NCBI GenBank assembly: GCA_963932465.1
Contig: OZ010795.1
Location: 22,467,874-22,531,873, forward strand
Reading direction: 5' to 3'
Origin: Maratus speciosus
Lineage: Eukaryota; Arthropoda; Arachnida; Araneae; Salticidae
Length of the DNA stretch: 64,000 bases
Shown: positions 1 through 10,787 of the stretch, piece by piece
Layout: each line of letters opens with the position of its first letter
How positions within the stretch are numbered: position 1 is the first letter of the stretch
Made by a program: the position numbers and the translations under genes
The notes under the pieces: generated by a model
What the model saw: only the letters and a program-made list of their open reading frames with translations
Database searches by the model: none
Told to the model about the DNA's origin: nothing

Positions 1-844
1 TTCTAAGTATAAAAAAATAATCAAAACAAAAATTATTGAAAATGCTTTAAATTAATATATTTTATTTTCACAACAATCAAATCAATTATCAAATACACTT
101 TACAGTTTTGCATTTTTCTTTTATTTTTGTCATGGGCGCATTTATAATAAATATTACAGATAATCTGCGTTATCAATAATTATAGAAGAAAATTAAGTTT
201 TAACTTACATATTATAATCTCAGTTATAAGCTAATGTCGAAATTTTCAGGCGAATATCTGATTTGTTAAAACTAATTAGACATTTTTCTAACGTATGATA
301 ATTGTAATATTTTTCTTTGAAATACAAGTACCGTTAATGAATGAAAACATATTTATCAGAATGATTGCAGAGCAAAAAATAACAGAGATAATATGATGAA
401 TTATTGAAGCATCTATATTATATAAAATAAAATTTATAAGATATGAAAAATTTTCTTTCGTATTTAAGGATGTCAAAGATTGTTTTATACATTTCAAGAA
501 TGAATAATCTCTATTAATGTTAGAAAAAAATCTGATTAAGGGTGAAATGTGATGTTATAGTGATTTATATATATATATATATATTTTTTTTTTTTTACTT
601 AGCATATTTTATTATTACAATAGATGATTAATTGTTTAATGAAACATAACTTTACCGTTTTAACTGTAACCGTATTCCGGTATACAGTGTTCGCTACAAT
701 ATTACCTGTGAAACCTACCTTAATTTTATTGTCGGAAAAATTTCATTGTATATTTAAAAAAATATTAGTAAACTACTATTATTGTGCCTGCTCACACAAA
801 AATCGTTTTTTGCTTCAAGACTTCGCCAACACTTGATTCAGAAA
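1..844. other. AT-rich non-coding stretch
   Basis: No convincing gene. The segment contains a short TA-dinucleotide run followed by a T tract near 567-597. Short open frames here have no recognisable domain and low-complexity AT-driven codons. The right edge is the TA target site of the Tc1-like element. Confidence 0.6.
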
Positions 845-846
845 TA

Positions 847-873
847 CACTGCTCAAAACAATTAAAGGATATT
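847..873 (+). repeat. left TIR of Tc1-like element
   Basis: Perfect 27 bp inverted match to 2350-2376; after that only scattered similarity remains (a GTTTTA block is shared). It is preceded by TA. These ends are where a Tc1-family transposase would cut. Confidence 0.93.
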
Positions 874-1097
874 TGAAGTTTTATATAAAATAAAGATATA
901 AACGAATTTTTTTTGCCGGAAATAGAAGAAGAGAATCACAAATGCAAATTTTTCTGGTTTTCAAACTGTGGAGTATGCAAATTTTGAGTTCGACGTCAAA
1001 AACGTCGCTTCAGCGGCAGCGAATGAAATTTGACTTTCAACTGGATAAAAGAGAATGAAGACAAGGATGATCGGCATTCAGTGATTGCTTTGTTTCG

Positions 1098-2138
1098 ATG
1101 AGTACGATGTCTCAGCGAAGTCACTTGACAGATTCAGAAGCTTTGAGAATTGTTGGTAGGTTAGAAGAGGGCCAAACTCAAGCCGAAGTAGCGCAAGCCA
1201 TTGGAGTGTCACAAAGTGTCATTTCCAGGATCTGGAACCGTTTTTTGGAGAGTGGATGTACAGGCCGAAGACCAGGGCAAGGTCGTAGACGGGCAACAAC
1301 GCTTAATGAAGATCGGTATTTAGCGTTAACAGCTCGGAGACACCGAACAATGAACGCTACTCTTCTCCAACAACACCTTCGCTCGGCTACAGGCACCACG
1401 ATTTCAACTCAGACTGTCCGAAACCGGCTCCATGCTGTAGGTCTGTATGCTCGCCGACCGATGGTATGTGTTAGATTAACATCAAGGCATCGTCGCGACC
1501 GCAGGGAGTGGGCAACCGAGCATGTCAATTGGAGGAGAAATGAATGGAGCAATATTCTGTTTTCTGACGAGTCCCGTTTTTCTGTGCATCCGTATAATAG
1601 GCGTAATTTCATCTGGAGGGACCGTGGCAGTAGGAATAATCCTGCGTTCGTGCACGAAAGTGTCAGATTTGGCGGTGGAGGAGTGTTGGTGTATGGTGGC
1701 ATCTCCATTGACGGGCGCACTGACCTCTACATCATTCGAGATGGAGCTCTGACTGGTCGCCGATATAGGGATGAGATCCTCAGACCTATTGTAGTCCCTT
1801 ACGCTGCAGCAATCGGAGATAACTTCATTTTAATGGACGATAACTGCAGGCCACATCGTGCAAACCTGGTGGAGGATTTCCTTTTCGAGGAAGGAATCGT
1901 TCGAATGGAATGGCCAGCGTGTTCTCCAGACATGAATCCAATCGAGCACGTTTGGGACGCTCTAGGAAGACGAGTTTCTGGCCGCCAACAACCACCACAA
2001 ACTCTCCAAGAACTGGAAAGAGCTCTTCTGGAAGAGTGGGGCAGAATACCCCAACTCGTCATTAATAGCCTCATTGAGTCCATGCCTCAAAGGTGTTCAC
2101 CGTTGCTGGCCGCCCGTGGAAACCATACACCCTACTGA
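1098..2138 (+). CDS. Tc1-family DD34E transposase
   Basis: The 346-residue product has the usual length of a Tc1 transposase. It cuts and pastes the surrounding element by binding the TIRs and inserting at TA. Residues about 11-50 form the first helix-turn-helix (LTDSEALRIVGRLEEGQ, then VSQSVISRIWNRF). GRRPGQGRRR at 56-65 corresponds to the GRPR/AT-hook linker, and a second HTH runs to about 120. The catalytic domain carries D157 (LFSDESRF), D248 (LMDDNCRPH) and E283 (DMNPIEHVWD), with exactly 34 residues between D248 and E283: the DD34E signature. There are no internal stops or frameshifts. The start is the first ATG of the frame; an internal ATG three codons on is an alternative. Codon use is more GC-rich than the flanks, as expected for a recently arrived element. 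A poly(A) signal follows the stop. Confidence 0.95.
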   Translation: MSTMSQRSHLTDSEALRIVGRLEEGQTQAEVAQAIGVSQSVISRIWNRFLESGCTGRRPGQGRRRATTLNEDRYLALTARRHRTMNATLLQQHLRSATGTTISTQTVRNRLHAVGLYARRPMVCVRLTSRHRRDRREWATEHVNWRRNEWSNILFSDESRFSVHPYNRRNFIWRDRGSRNNPAFVHESVRFGGGGVLVYGGISIDGRTDLYIIRDGALTGRRYRDEILRPIVVPYAAAIGDNFILMDDNCRPHRANLVEDFLFEEGIVRMEWPACSPDMNPIEHVWDALGRRVSGRQQPPQTLQELERALLEEWGRIPQLVINSLIESMPQRCSPLLAARGNHTPY

Positions 2139-2228
2139 AAATGATTTTCTTTGGAGAAAACACCTTTTCTTATTCTTTTTTTCTCATATGCACAAATTGT
2201 GTTTTTTTCCTTTAGTACACAAATGCGC

Positions 2229-2234
2229 AATAAA
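2229..2234 (+). terminator. putative polyadenylation signal of transposase
   Basis: AATAAA lies about 90 nt after the transposase stop codon and inside the right TIR, so the transcript could end within the element. This is a simple motif match only. Confidence 0.45.
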
Positions 2235-2349
2235 ATGCATTTTTTTCTCCCAAACATGTGTAATTTATTCTCATATAACCTACTATGTCTGTCGACCATG
2301 TATCAATCAGCTAAACAGTTTACCAGATACAAAATCCACCTAAAACTGC

Positions 2350-2376
2350 AATATCCTTTAATTGTTTTGAGCAGTG
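2350..2376 (-). repeat. right TIR of Tc1-like element
   Basis: Reverse complement of the left TIR over 27 bp without mismatch, followed by the TA target dinucleotide at 2377-2378. Confidence 0.93.
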
Positions 2377-2378
2377 TA

Positions 2379-3590
2379 GTTTGTCTACATTCAGAACTAA
2401 AAATTTCTACAGTGAATTATTGTAGTGGGTTAAATATATTTATTTTTTAAGGTATGGATATATTTTTTCCAGAATTTTAAAAGAACGAACTGTCGTGTCT
2501 TGGAGGCAAGGACGTATCGATTTTTACTTTAAATTTTACAACTTAATTTTGTTATATTGAAATGATGTAGTTTACTTTCAAAGAACAAATTCCGATACTA
2601 TTTTATATTTGAAGTAATTAATGAATAAAAAAAAATATAATATTGGCAGGTGTTCAATAATTAAATTCAATGTTTTTATGGTAAATAATAAACAGCTTAG
2701 CACTCACAAAAACAGGACGAGAAGAAAAAAAAAATATATAAACAGTTTGTTTTTCTTACTGTAAATCTGCAGAACAAACAAAAAAATCCATTTAATCCCG
2801 TGACAAAAAGAAGAAAACACATTTACAATTTATATTATAACTATATTTCTTTTCGAACACGAAAATTTACAAAATGTCTTTTTTGTTGGTTTAAATCTTT
2901 ATTCTTGGAGATTGGCGTTGCATAAAGGCGGAGATACATCGATTTCTCCCTTTAAATTTACAACTTTATTCACTAACACTGATAAGATTTAGTGAACCAT
3001 CAAACCGAGGTCTCGGTATACTACTATCTCTTTTTGGCAAAATCAATGGATAAAAGAAGAAATATGAGAAACAAATGTTGAACCATGAAAAACGAAACTT
3101 TTTTTTTTCACTTTTATATATGAGAACGTTTTGCTGTAAAAGGGTTTTATGAATGAATAAGCAATAGAATTCAGCCTTTCAAATGTTTACAGAAGCAAAG
3201 TAAACACAGAAGTAAATTTTTGTAGACATTAAATGAAATACTGCAGTTTCTATTTTAGTACATAGGACTATGCGATACAATTCTATAAATAAATATATAC
3301 AATTTAATCCAACGAAAAGATAAATTTTACTTAAATTCGTAAACTTTTTTTTGTATTATTTGAATGCAAATTATCTTTAAACATCAAGCTATCTGTATAG
3401 CATGCTTTGTGGAAGGCGCGTAGCCGGATATTTGATGCAGAATTTCGAAATTATTTAGTTTGATTTGCACGAACCCAACTAAACAAATTGTATCTACTAC
3501 AAAGCAATACTTTTCTAATTACTGCAAAATGAAATGTTAGAGCGTCCCCCGAGTGCTTCGAAATATCACACAAAACGCGAAAACCTATAC
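2379..3590. other. AT-rich DNA with a weak direct repeat
   Basis: No gene. Two segments near 2493-2550 and 2900-2960 resemble each other (a TTGGAG block, then TATCGATTT or CATCGATTT and a TTTAAATTT-ACAACTT block), suggesting an old direct duplication of about 410 bp. Similarity fades between the blocks. Confidence 0.35.
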
Positions 3591-3599
3591 AAATCGTGA

Positions 3600-4341
3600 A
3601 AAAGTCACAGCACGAATTCCGAATAAACTTTATTCAAAAGTGAACAAAATTTATTATATTCGGCTAGAAGATATAAACCAGATTCCTGTTACTAAAGTGA
3701 AAAAATTGCAACAAATCACATAAAGCCTCTAAAATTTCAAAAATTGCAGAGTATGAAAATTATTATTGGACTAAAAGATTCATTATACAAAAATAAAAAT
3801 TTCCGCAAAATGCAGCACGTATCTAAAATTCATATAAAATATTCAGTAAAAAATTAAACACCTATATACAAATCATAAATAATTTTGAGAAGATGATAAA
3901 ATTTAGCATATTGGAATAAAAGTTTAAAACCGGCTTTCTTATAACTAATGTAGAAAACGACGTGAAACGCAAAAAAAAAAAAAAAAAAAACCCGCTAAAA
4001 AATACAAAAATCACAGATGGCAAATTTAGTATAATAGGTTAAAACAATGTAACCGGAATTCATTCACGAATGTCAAAATGTCGGCGCTGAACGCTAAATA
4101 ACGCTAAAATTTATAATGAAATCCGCTATACATTCGGAATATCCTAAAATATTTAAAACCTAATTCCTTTTACGAACGTCAAAAAATCGCCGCGGCACAC
4201 AAAATAATGCTAAAACGCGCATTGAAAATTAGGTTACAAATCGCAAAAACTTCAAAAATCTCGGAAGACAATTTTACTATATTATGCCAAAAGCTTAAAA
4301 CCGAATTCCTTTTACGAATGTCAGAAAACCACCAAGGAAAG

Positions 4342-4380
<39 letters not shown>
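3600..4380 (+). repeat. degenerate tandem repeat, left part
   Basis: Diverged units recur with the phrase GAATTCCTTTTACGAATGTC and close variants (near 4056, 4161 and 4302), each followed by a run containing AATCGC, AACGCTAAAA and TTACTATATTATGCC. Spacing is about 105-140 bp. The same unit style reappears at 9450-9890, so the array is interrupted by the element at 4386-9440. Confidence 0.65.
4346..4379. repeat. TA microsatellite
   Basis: Uninterrupted alternating AT run directly beside the left TIR of the 5 kb element. It was probably the insertion target, and it obscures any target-site duplication. Confidence 0.9.
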
Positions 4381-4385
<5 letters not shown>

Positions 4386-4438
4386 GTTACCGTGAAAGGC
4401 CGAAATCTGGAGAATGTCGACTTTCACCGGTGAATGTC
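4386..4438 (+). repeat. left TIR of 5 kb element
   Basis: Matches the reverse complement of 9388-9440 over about 53 bp, ending in the near-palindromic CTTTCACCGGTGAATGTC. Confidence 0.88.
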
Positions 4439-5006
4439 ATTATTCACATAGTCGCTTGGTGTATGTCCAAAATATTTGCTAAATGTCCTTATTTCTGACT
4501 TACACCGGCAAATATCGACATTCACCATGCACTAAAGGTGAATGTTGAATATGTCGGAATTTCGCATTTACTTCCCCGTGTTTCAGGTACGATCATTAAT
4601 TTTTAAATCATAAAAACGTTTTAAGCCCTTAATTCTCGCTCCCATGATATTCACGGGCTGAGTCTTTTATTCAGATTTGTTTGATTCTCACGAGTTTTAT
4701 AAAATATTTAATTGGCTTTGTTATGGTATCATTTTACCTTTCATTAAATACGGTGAATATTTCTTTTCCGACAAAGTGGTGTCAATAATTAATTTGAATT
4801 TTTAAACCGTAATTTAATGCAACCGTTAAGGCGTTAATCGCCTGTAATCCAAAGGTGTGCTGTACGCTCACAATACCTACTCGGTTTGGATTCGACACAG
4901 GTATCTCCGTATATTTTTCTGGTATGAAATTTTGAATATTCTGAAATACATATACAGGCAATTGCTATGTCACACAAGCTTTGAATTATTATTTAACGGT
5001 TTGAGT

Positions 5007-5150
5007 GCGATAGCGCCCCTCTTGTTATGTGCCAAAATTTCGGGAAGAGCGATAGCACTACTCTTGTTATGTGCCACAATTGCGCGAAACGCGATAGCAC
5101 TCATTTTGTGGTGTGCTAAAATTGCGGAGAGGGTGATAGTGCTGCTATCT
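5007..5150 (+). repeat. 42 bp minisatellite
   Basis: About 3.4 copies of a 42 bp unit starting GCGATAGC (5007, 5049, 5091, about 5132) with internal CTTGTTATGTGCCA-like text. Because 42 is a multiple of three, the reading frame stays open and gives a repetitive hydrophobic ORF (4857-5270), which I judge non-genic. Confidence 0.85.
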
Positions 5151-5210
5151 GTTATCTCAGTCTGGTGTGAATTTAAGCTGGTTGTAGTAGCGAAGCGTAC
5201 GATTTCTGTA

Positions 5211-6620
5211 GGGGAGAGTAGCCTAATTTGGACCGCCGGTTTAATTGGACCGTTGCCATTCTGCCGTTAATTACAGGAAGAGACGCCATCTACCGCTGAA
5301 ATCCTACTCATCAGAATGACGTCACTCACGATTAGAAAAAGCAACCGCCTACCACGTGTTGTTTTCAGACAATTTTAAAAAACCTAAAGTTAGCTGTTTT
5401 GATCTACATTTTTCCTACTAAACGTAAGTGAATACTTTAAAACTAAGGTAACTTGTTATGTTTTCATATACATATATAAATTCATCTGTTAATTGCGCAT
5501 ATTTTTCACGCGGCATTGTTTGATTTCATTTTTTTTCTTAGTCTTGAAATTATCTGTTTTAAAAAATGGCGCAGTTGCCATAATTGGACCATTTTAAGTT
5601 GCTTAAATTGGACCAGATATGCAATCATAAATTTTGAAAAATAAGTAATGAATTTCGAGGACGGTATCTACAAATCCTCCCCAAAATCCAAAAAATCATT
5701 AGAAATATTATATCTTTTGCTAAATTTAGTTTTAAAAAAGTACAGAGGGAGCCAAAAAAAAGTTGTGTTAACATCTTCACCATATAAAGTAATCCTTGAA
5801 ATGAGAAAAACACAAAAAATCGACTGAAAGGAAGCTATCACAGCATAAAAGCAAATGGAACATCAAGTTTTAAAAAATAGGCGTAATGCAATTATCAAGG
5901 AAATGATGAAAGGGGAGAACTACAATCATAATATAAAGAAAACTTCTGTTGCAAAAAAAGTCCAATAATTCAGAATCTAAAAAGAAAAATCTAAATAGTG
6001 ATGATTGGTTTTGCCTGATTTGTAAGAAAATAAAACAGCAGAAATGATTCAATATTCATATTGCCAAATACGGTTCCAAGTTGTGTGCGCTGGAAAAAAA
6101 AAATCAATAAACGAAATTCATATGTAAGCTTTGCATCACTCTTTAAATGATATTCAAGTAACTGGCAATTAGTTTCATAATTTCTATTCTTAATTACTGA
6201 TAACTTTGATTTATATTTTGAATACATTTTGATTTAAAACAATTACACTTATTTTCAGATATTTGATTTCATTATATTTCATTACTGTTATTTTGTTTGA
6301 TTGTTTCAGTAACCGCAAACTTTGCTTTTAATAAAATTAGTTATATTCCCTAGTCATTAAAACAGCCTGATTTTATTTGGTCCAATTTAGGAGACTGGTG
6401 GTCCAACTTAGGCGACCAGTTGCTGAATTTGGACCACTTTTGACAATTTTTTCAAATTAAAATAAAATTTAAGATTTTCAAAAAGAAAATGATCTAAAGT
6501 GTTATTTAGTTATTGGATGAATTGATTGACCCCGTGTAGTGATATTTTTCAGATATTCCAAAAATTAATTGAGTTACACCTGAAAATAAGCGAAGTGGTC
6601 CAAATTAGGCTACTCTCCCC
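5211..6620 (+). mobile_element. decayed pogo-like element nested in the 5 kb element
   Basis: 1,410 bp bounded by a 24 bp TIR (GGGGAGAGTAGCCTAATTTG at 5211; its inverse ends at 6620) and by TA on both sides (5209-5210, 6621-6622). Subterminal TTGGACC/GGTCCAA motifs recur near both ends. The TA target, the subterminal repeats and the transposase tail inside (see 5640-6122) fit a pogo-type member of the Tc1/mariner group. The N-terminal DNA-binding and DDE regions are missing, so this is an internally deleted, non-autonomous copy. Confidence 0.82.
5640..6122 (+). pseudogene. C-terminal remnant of a pogo-like transposase
   Basis: Conceptual translation, with several stops and at least one frameshift, gives a basic stretch then VVLTSSPYKVILEMRK. 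That resembles the LTSTPYK segment found after the DDE domain of arthropod pogo-like transposases. About 75 codons later comes DDWFCLICKKIKQQK, a stop/frame change, and MIQYSYC...VVCAG. The W-x-C-x2-C ... MIQ-x3-C ... C-A-G layout is that of the C-terminal PHD-like zinc finger in that family. The remnant is non-functional. The assignment rests on recalled family motifs, not a search. Confidence 0.65.
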
Positions 6621-6751
6621 TATATATCGTCGACTTACAAGTAATATTTTATTATATATAAACCCAAACACATTCGCATTTTTGGCATATATCCACAAGA
6701 TTTGTTCAGCATTCAAACGGTTAATCCTTTCGGAGCCTAAAGTCCTATTAA

Positions 6752-7474
6752 GGGGTCTCAAGATTCTTAAAGCATTAAAATTTTCGAAATTTTAAATTTT
6801 TTATATGTTAAACTCGTATTTTTTCTGAACATTTTCATATAATTTTTTTTCCTTGAAATTTCCTTTAGTAAAAAAGTCATGGCTTTTAGAATTATACCCG
6901 CCCAATAGCTGAAGCGTCGTTTCCGAAACTTTGAAGTTTTTTTTCTCCAAATGACGTTTTTGGCATAATGCGCACGATATCTCAAAAACTCCTGATTTTT
7001 TTTCATGACATTTACAAAACATATGTTTCATATTAGTCTATATAAACTGAACCTAAAATTTCCTTTTTGTTCTTTAAAAAAATATGTTTTAGGTGATTAT
7101 ACAGTTGAAATTTTCTAAATTTTGCATTAGCTAACTAGAACTTTGCATTAAAAATACAAAAATGCTTTAAATACAAATTTATTTAGGTTCAGGGTAATTA
7201 TTATAATCTGAAGTATAAATAGGCAACTAAATATTCGTTCTAGCAGCAAAATTTATTTTGTAACCGTGCGCGTAAACTGTTATACCGATATTCTGCTCGT
7301 CAAATGTCTGACAGTTTGGAGCCCCCTGTAAATACTAATTCTGCATGTTGCAATTTCCTAAATACATGAAATGAAAGGACACACATATCTTTCATCTCAA
7401 TAAAAATTGTGTCTTAAATGTTGAAAATGGTCTTGTTTTCCCTTTTTTCCACTTTTAAGAGCTTTGAGACCCCC
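6752..7474. mobile_element. TTAA-flanked nonautonomous element
   Basis: 723 bp bounded by TTAA (6748-6751 and 7475-7478), with imperfect ends GGGGTCTCAAGATTCTTAAAG and the inverse of GGGGGTCTCAAAGCTCTTA. TTAA target use suggests piggyBac-type mobilisation, although classical piggyBac ends begin CCC. No transposase frame is present. The ends share TTAAGGGG with the foldback at 10714-11744. Confidence 0.65.
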
Positions 7475-7479
7475 TTAAT

Positions 7480-9068
7480 AGATCATGTCTTTCCACTGAG
7501 TATTATTTTGTCTTAACAAGTAGTTTTGTTATATCTCCATGTAATAATGATAGAATCCTAATTGTAATAATGTATCCATTATCCATTCAATTCTTTTTTT
7601 TTTCTTTTTACAATGTATACATTTTTTTCTTAAGTTTATGAATTTTACATATTTAAAGGAGTGATTGCCTTTCTGTTTTTTTTTATAACCATTGTTTCCT
7701 ATTAATAGCATATTTGCAATAAGAATTCTTATAATAAATAAGGCTATTTGTTAATAAATATTATAAAAATCTAGACAAGTAATTACCTGAAAAAACTGTT
7801 TCAGGTATATTGGTTATATTGGGCAATATTTTTAGTCATCGTTAACTGAGTTCGCAATTTAGCAAAAATTCTGGATTCAAAATATCTACCACATTTTTTT
7901 TTAAATTGGCAATTTTCATTGTATTTATTCGATGAAAGTCTGCCATTAAAGACAGCGAAAATTATTATTAAAAAATTCAGGTATTTTTTCAATGTAAAAG
8001 TACTTTTAGTTTTCAATACTAATGTCTAAAATTTGTACTGAAATACCAATATTGATAAAATATTAGGTTTACTTTGGAAATATTTGTAGTGAAACGTGAA
8101 TGCTGCATAAATGTTGCTATATATTGTAATAATCGCTAACAAAATGTCAATATTGTAAAAAATACTTACTCTATGTTGGAAATATTAATAGTGAAATCGC
8201 AAAATATTTTTAAAAGCACTGTACAAATATGTACAAACTGTGAGTTGAAACATTTGGCTGAAAGTAGGTTTTATTTTTGTAAGTTTTATTTTATCTCATA
8301 GAAACAAATAAAATACGTAAATTTTATTAACTTAAGCGAAAATTTTGCACATTGGGAAAAAAATGAATGTAATGGATAATGAATTCAAATGCATTTAAGC
8401 ATCTGTTTTAATACTGACTTCAGCTATACCTTTTCACACTTTCACATGTATAATATAATTAGAATTAGAATACTATCATTACTACATGAAGATAATAACA
8501 AAACTAATGGTTAAGGAAAAATAATACTAAATGAAAAGGCATGTTCTCTTAACCGCTTGAGGGGAGGTGGCATATATATATATATATATATATCCCTCCT
8601 AATTTTAATCAAGATTTGCACCAGAAAACATGTTTACACATTTTTTTTTTATAACTTTGGTGGAAAGAAGTTGTAAAGTAGCTTTTCTTTATTTTGATTT
8701 TTTTCTTGTATATTCCGGTGTGAAATCAACATTACGGAAACACAATTATTTGGCCCTGAAAGACTTGATGGGACACTTCACCTAAAAGGAGTCAAATAAC
8801 AATTTCATGATTCCATGAATAGCGATCGGCTTCATATCATAAATACTTCAGAATATTCAATATTTAATACCAGAAAAATAAACTCAGAAATACCTGTGTC
8901 CAATCCGAACCGAGTAAGTATTGTGAATATGCGTGCTGCACTTAGTTTTTGCCGAAAACACTCCAGAAAGTATTTTAGAGTACTGTTCTTGAAACAAAAA
9001 AAAAAAAAAAAAAAAAAAAAAAGACTATTGATTTCTCGTTTTCTCTCAATTAATGTATTTAATTTTTC

Positions 9069-9099
<31 letters not shown>

Positions 9100-9385
9100 A
9101 CAGCTCATTGCAGTATCCATTCAATATAAATTAGGATATTGAATAAAAAATAAAATTTAAGAAAACGTTGCACGCACTATCAAACCTTGCATAAAACTGA
9201 CAAAGCTGACAGACGCGCAGTAGAACAAAGAATTTGGCGACAGACTGTAGCCTCTCTGTTAAACGCCACTTCTCTTTTCGACCTCCACCAGAGCATATCT
9301 GTGTTTGTCGACATTCATCGGTGATGGTTCAAATGTACAAGAATATAATAAGATATTCCGTCTTTCATCGACGTTTTTGGTAAGT
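7480..9385. other. AT-rich interior of the 5 kb element
   Basis: No gene recognised. It holds a TA run near 8574-8593, two poly(A) tracts (about 8996-9022 and 9069-9094) and, at 9160-9385, slightly richer sequence with ATTCATCGGTGA-type subterminal motifs that lead into the right TIR. Confidence 0.5.
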
Positions 9386-9387
9386 GT

Positions 9388-9440
9388 TGACATTCACCGG
9401 TGAAAGTCGACATTCTCCAATTTCGGTCTTTCACGGTAAC
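9388..9440 (-). repeat. right TIR of 5 kb element
   Basis: Reverse complement of 4386-4438; ends TTTCACGGTAAC immediately before a TA run. Confidence 0.88.
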
Positions 9441-9449
9441 ATATATATA

Positions 9450-9890
9450 TAAATAGTTTTAAAAATCGCTAAAAATTCACAAATCATACATAACAGAATT
9501 TTCTATACTGTTCGAAAACCAAATTCCCCCTTAAAGAAAATTCCTTTTAAGAATCATTATTTTTACGGAATTATTACGGAACACACACACACACACACAC
9601 AAAAATAATAATAACCGCGTTGAAAATTGCATTAACGATCAATAAAAATGCCAAAAATCGGGAGAACTAAATTTACTATAATGTGCTAAAAATTTTAAAC
9701 AAAATGATTTTTAAGAATGTCAAAGAATACTTTCGCGTATCTAAAAAAATCGCAATGGAACGAAAAAACTCACAAGATAGCACAACAAATAGCTGGAAGT
9801 CGGAACTGGAAATTACTAAAAATTCAAATATTGCATAAGACATAATTTACTATATTAGGCATAAAATGTAAAATTAATTAAAAAATATAA
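9450..9890 (+). repeat. degenerate tandem repeat, right part
   Basis: Continues the style of 3600-4380: AAAATCGCTAAAAATTCAC, CCTTTTAAGAATC, TTTACTATAATGTGC and TTTACTATATTAGGC. This indicates that the 5 kb element inserted into a pre-existing array. Confidence 0.55.
9581..9600. repeat. AC microsatellite
   Basis: Ten perfect AC dinucleotides. Confidence 0.95.
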
Positions 9891-9904
9891 ATAAGTTCAA
9901 TTAT

Positions 9905-10205
9905 GCTGGGTTTCATTATTCTCATGTTTCGTCTCAGGTTTCTGTGCTCTTGACAAATTTTCCGTCTCTTTCTGTGGTTGCAGCAGTACCCATATATGTG
10001 AACGAGAGATGCCAGGCTGGGTATCGTCCTCGTAGCTCAAATGGTAGAGTATTGCAGCCTTGTTTCATGGATACGGGTTCGATTTCCGGATTGGTCAGAT
10101 ATAACTCTGTTTGTTTTACGCTTAGTTAGTACTGTGAAAATTCACGTATTTAATTCACGACACGGGTGTAATTTCCCTGCTGAAAATTTATTGAAAAATT
10201 ACCTA
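9905..10205 (+). repeat. tRNA-carrying dispersed repeat, old copy
   Basis: Same order of parts as 46085-46350: a leader starting ATGCTGGGTTT with TCTCATGTT, a GTGGTTGCAGC block, GAGAGATGCCAGGCTGG (cf. GAGAAATGCCAAGCTGG), a tRNA-like body, then a tail with TTTACGCTTAGTTAGTACTGTG and TTCACGTATTTAATTC and CTGCTGAAAATTTATTGAAAAATTA. The tRNA-like part lies inside the repeat rather than at its 5' end, which is unusual for a simple tRNA-derived SINE. Confidence 0.75.
10026..10095 (+). tRNA. tRNA-like sequence inside a repeat (likely pseudogene)
   Basis: Starts GTCCTCGTAGCTCAAATGG, containing an A-box match (TAGCTCAAATGG), and has a B-box match GGTTCGATTTC near 10075. The acceptor ends pair poorly and no clean anticodon stem is visible, so this looks like the internal RNA polymerase III promoter part of a repeat, not a working tRNA gene. 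Confidence 0.55.
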
Positions 10206-10709
10206 AAAGTACATATAACTTTTTAATTTATAAATATTTACTTAATTGAGTTATTGTGCAAATTCCTTTTTTTTTTTTTTTTTTTTTTTTTGGAAAAATG
10301 GATTAAAAAGATTATAATAAATTCTGCGAAGAAAATAAAAAATACTATATAACATAACATATCAGATTCTTGACTATCAATTTGAAAGTTTTGAATTTTA
10401 TAACACACATACATAGCCGGAAATACAGACAGAAAGAGATCTGAAATCAGAAACTTATGGCAACGCATTTTGAAGGATTGATATTTTCTTCTTCAGATAT
10501 TTCTGAAAATTTTGAATGCATCATTTTGCTCAATTCAAATTTTCTGCTCGTCTTTAGTGTTTTCGAGGCAAAAATCAATTAAAACTAAAAAAAAAAAAAT
10601 ATTTTAGAAATTAACAAAAATAACTTTATTAATCAATTACTCTTATTATAGTTTAAAAGACTTACTTAAAATTTGTTACACTTAATTTGTTTAACTTAAT
10701 TTATTTTCA
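10206..10709. other. AT-rich spacer
   Basis: Contains a long T tract (about 10267-10290) and no gene. Confidence 0.5.
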
Positions 10710-10713
10710 TTAA

Positions 10714-10743
10714 GGGGATGGTGGAGTTTAAAATCCTTAAAAA

Positions 10744-10787
<44 letters not shown>

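Larger units (their letters stand above)
847..2376 (+). mobile_element. Tc1-like DNA transposon, apparently complete
   Basis: A 1,530 bp element flanked by TA dinucleotides (845-846 and 2377-2378), the target duplication expected for Tc1/mariner. The ends are a perfect 27 bp terminal inverted repeat (847-873 and 2350-2376) beginning CACTGCTCAAAACAATTAAA. One uninterrupted transposase frame occupies the middle. The length, TIRs, target site and open frame all fit a full-length element of recent origin. Whether it is active cannot be told from sequence alone. Confidence 0.95.
4386..9440. mobile_element. 5 kb TIR element, superfamily unassigned
   Basis: 53 bp terminal inverted repeats (4386-4438 and 9388-9440) start GTTACCGTGAAAGG and differ by only a few bases and one indel. 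Inside the ends, the motif CACCGGTGAA/TTCACCGG and related ATGTCGACATTCA phrases recur as subterminal repeats. No intact transposase remains; the interior is filled by two further insertions and AT-rich DNA. The flanks are AT runs, so a target duplication cannot be read. Subterminal repeats of this kind occur in several DNA-transposon groups, and I do not assign one. Confidence 0.75.

Noticed and set aside
1178..1399. Minus- and other-frame ORFs across the Tc1 transposase (also 1409-1720, 1522-1752, 1799-2083)
   Set aside because: Overlapping shadows of the intact plus-strand transposase; no independent domain.
4857..5270. 137-codon ORF in the 5 kb element
   Set aside because: Kept open by a 42 bp minisatellite and running into the pogo-like TIR; hydrophobic repetitive product with no domain.
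8815..9129. ORFs crossing poly(A) tracts (8815-9129 and 8832-9101)
   Set aside because: Poly-Lys/poly-Phe products of homopolymers; no conserved residues.
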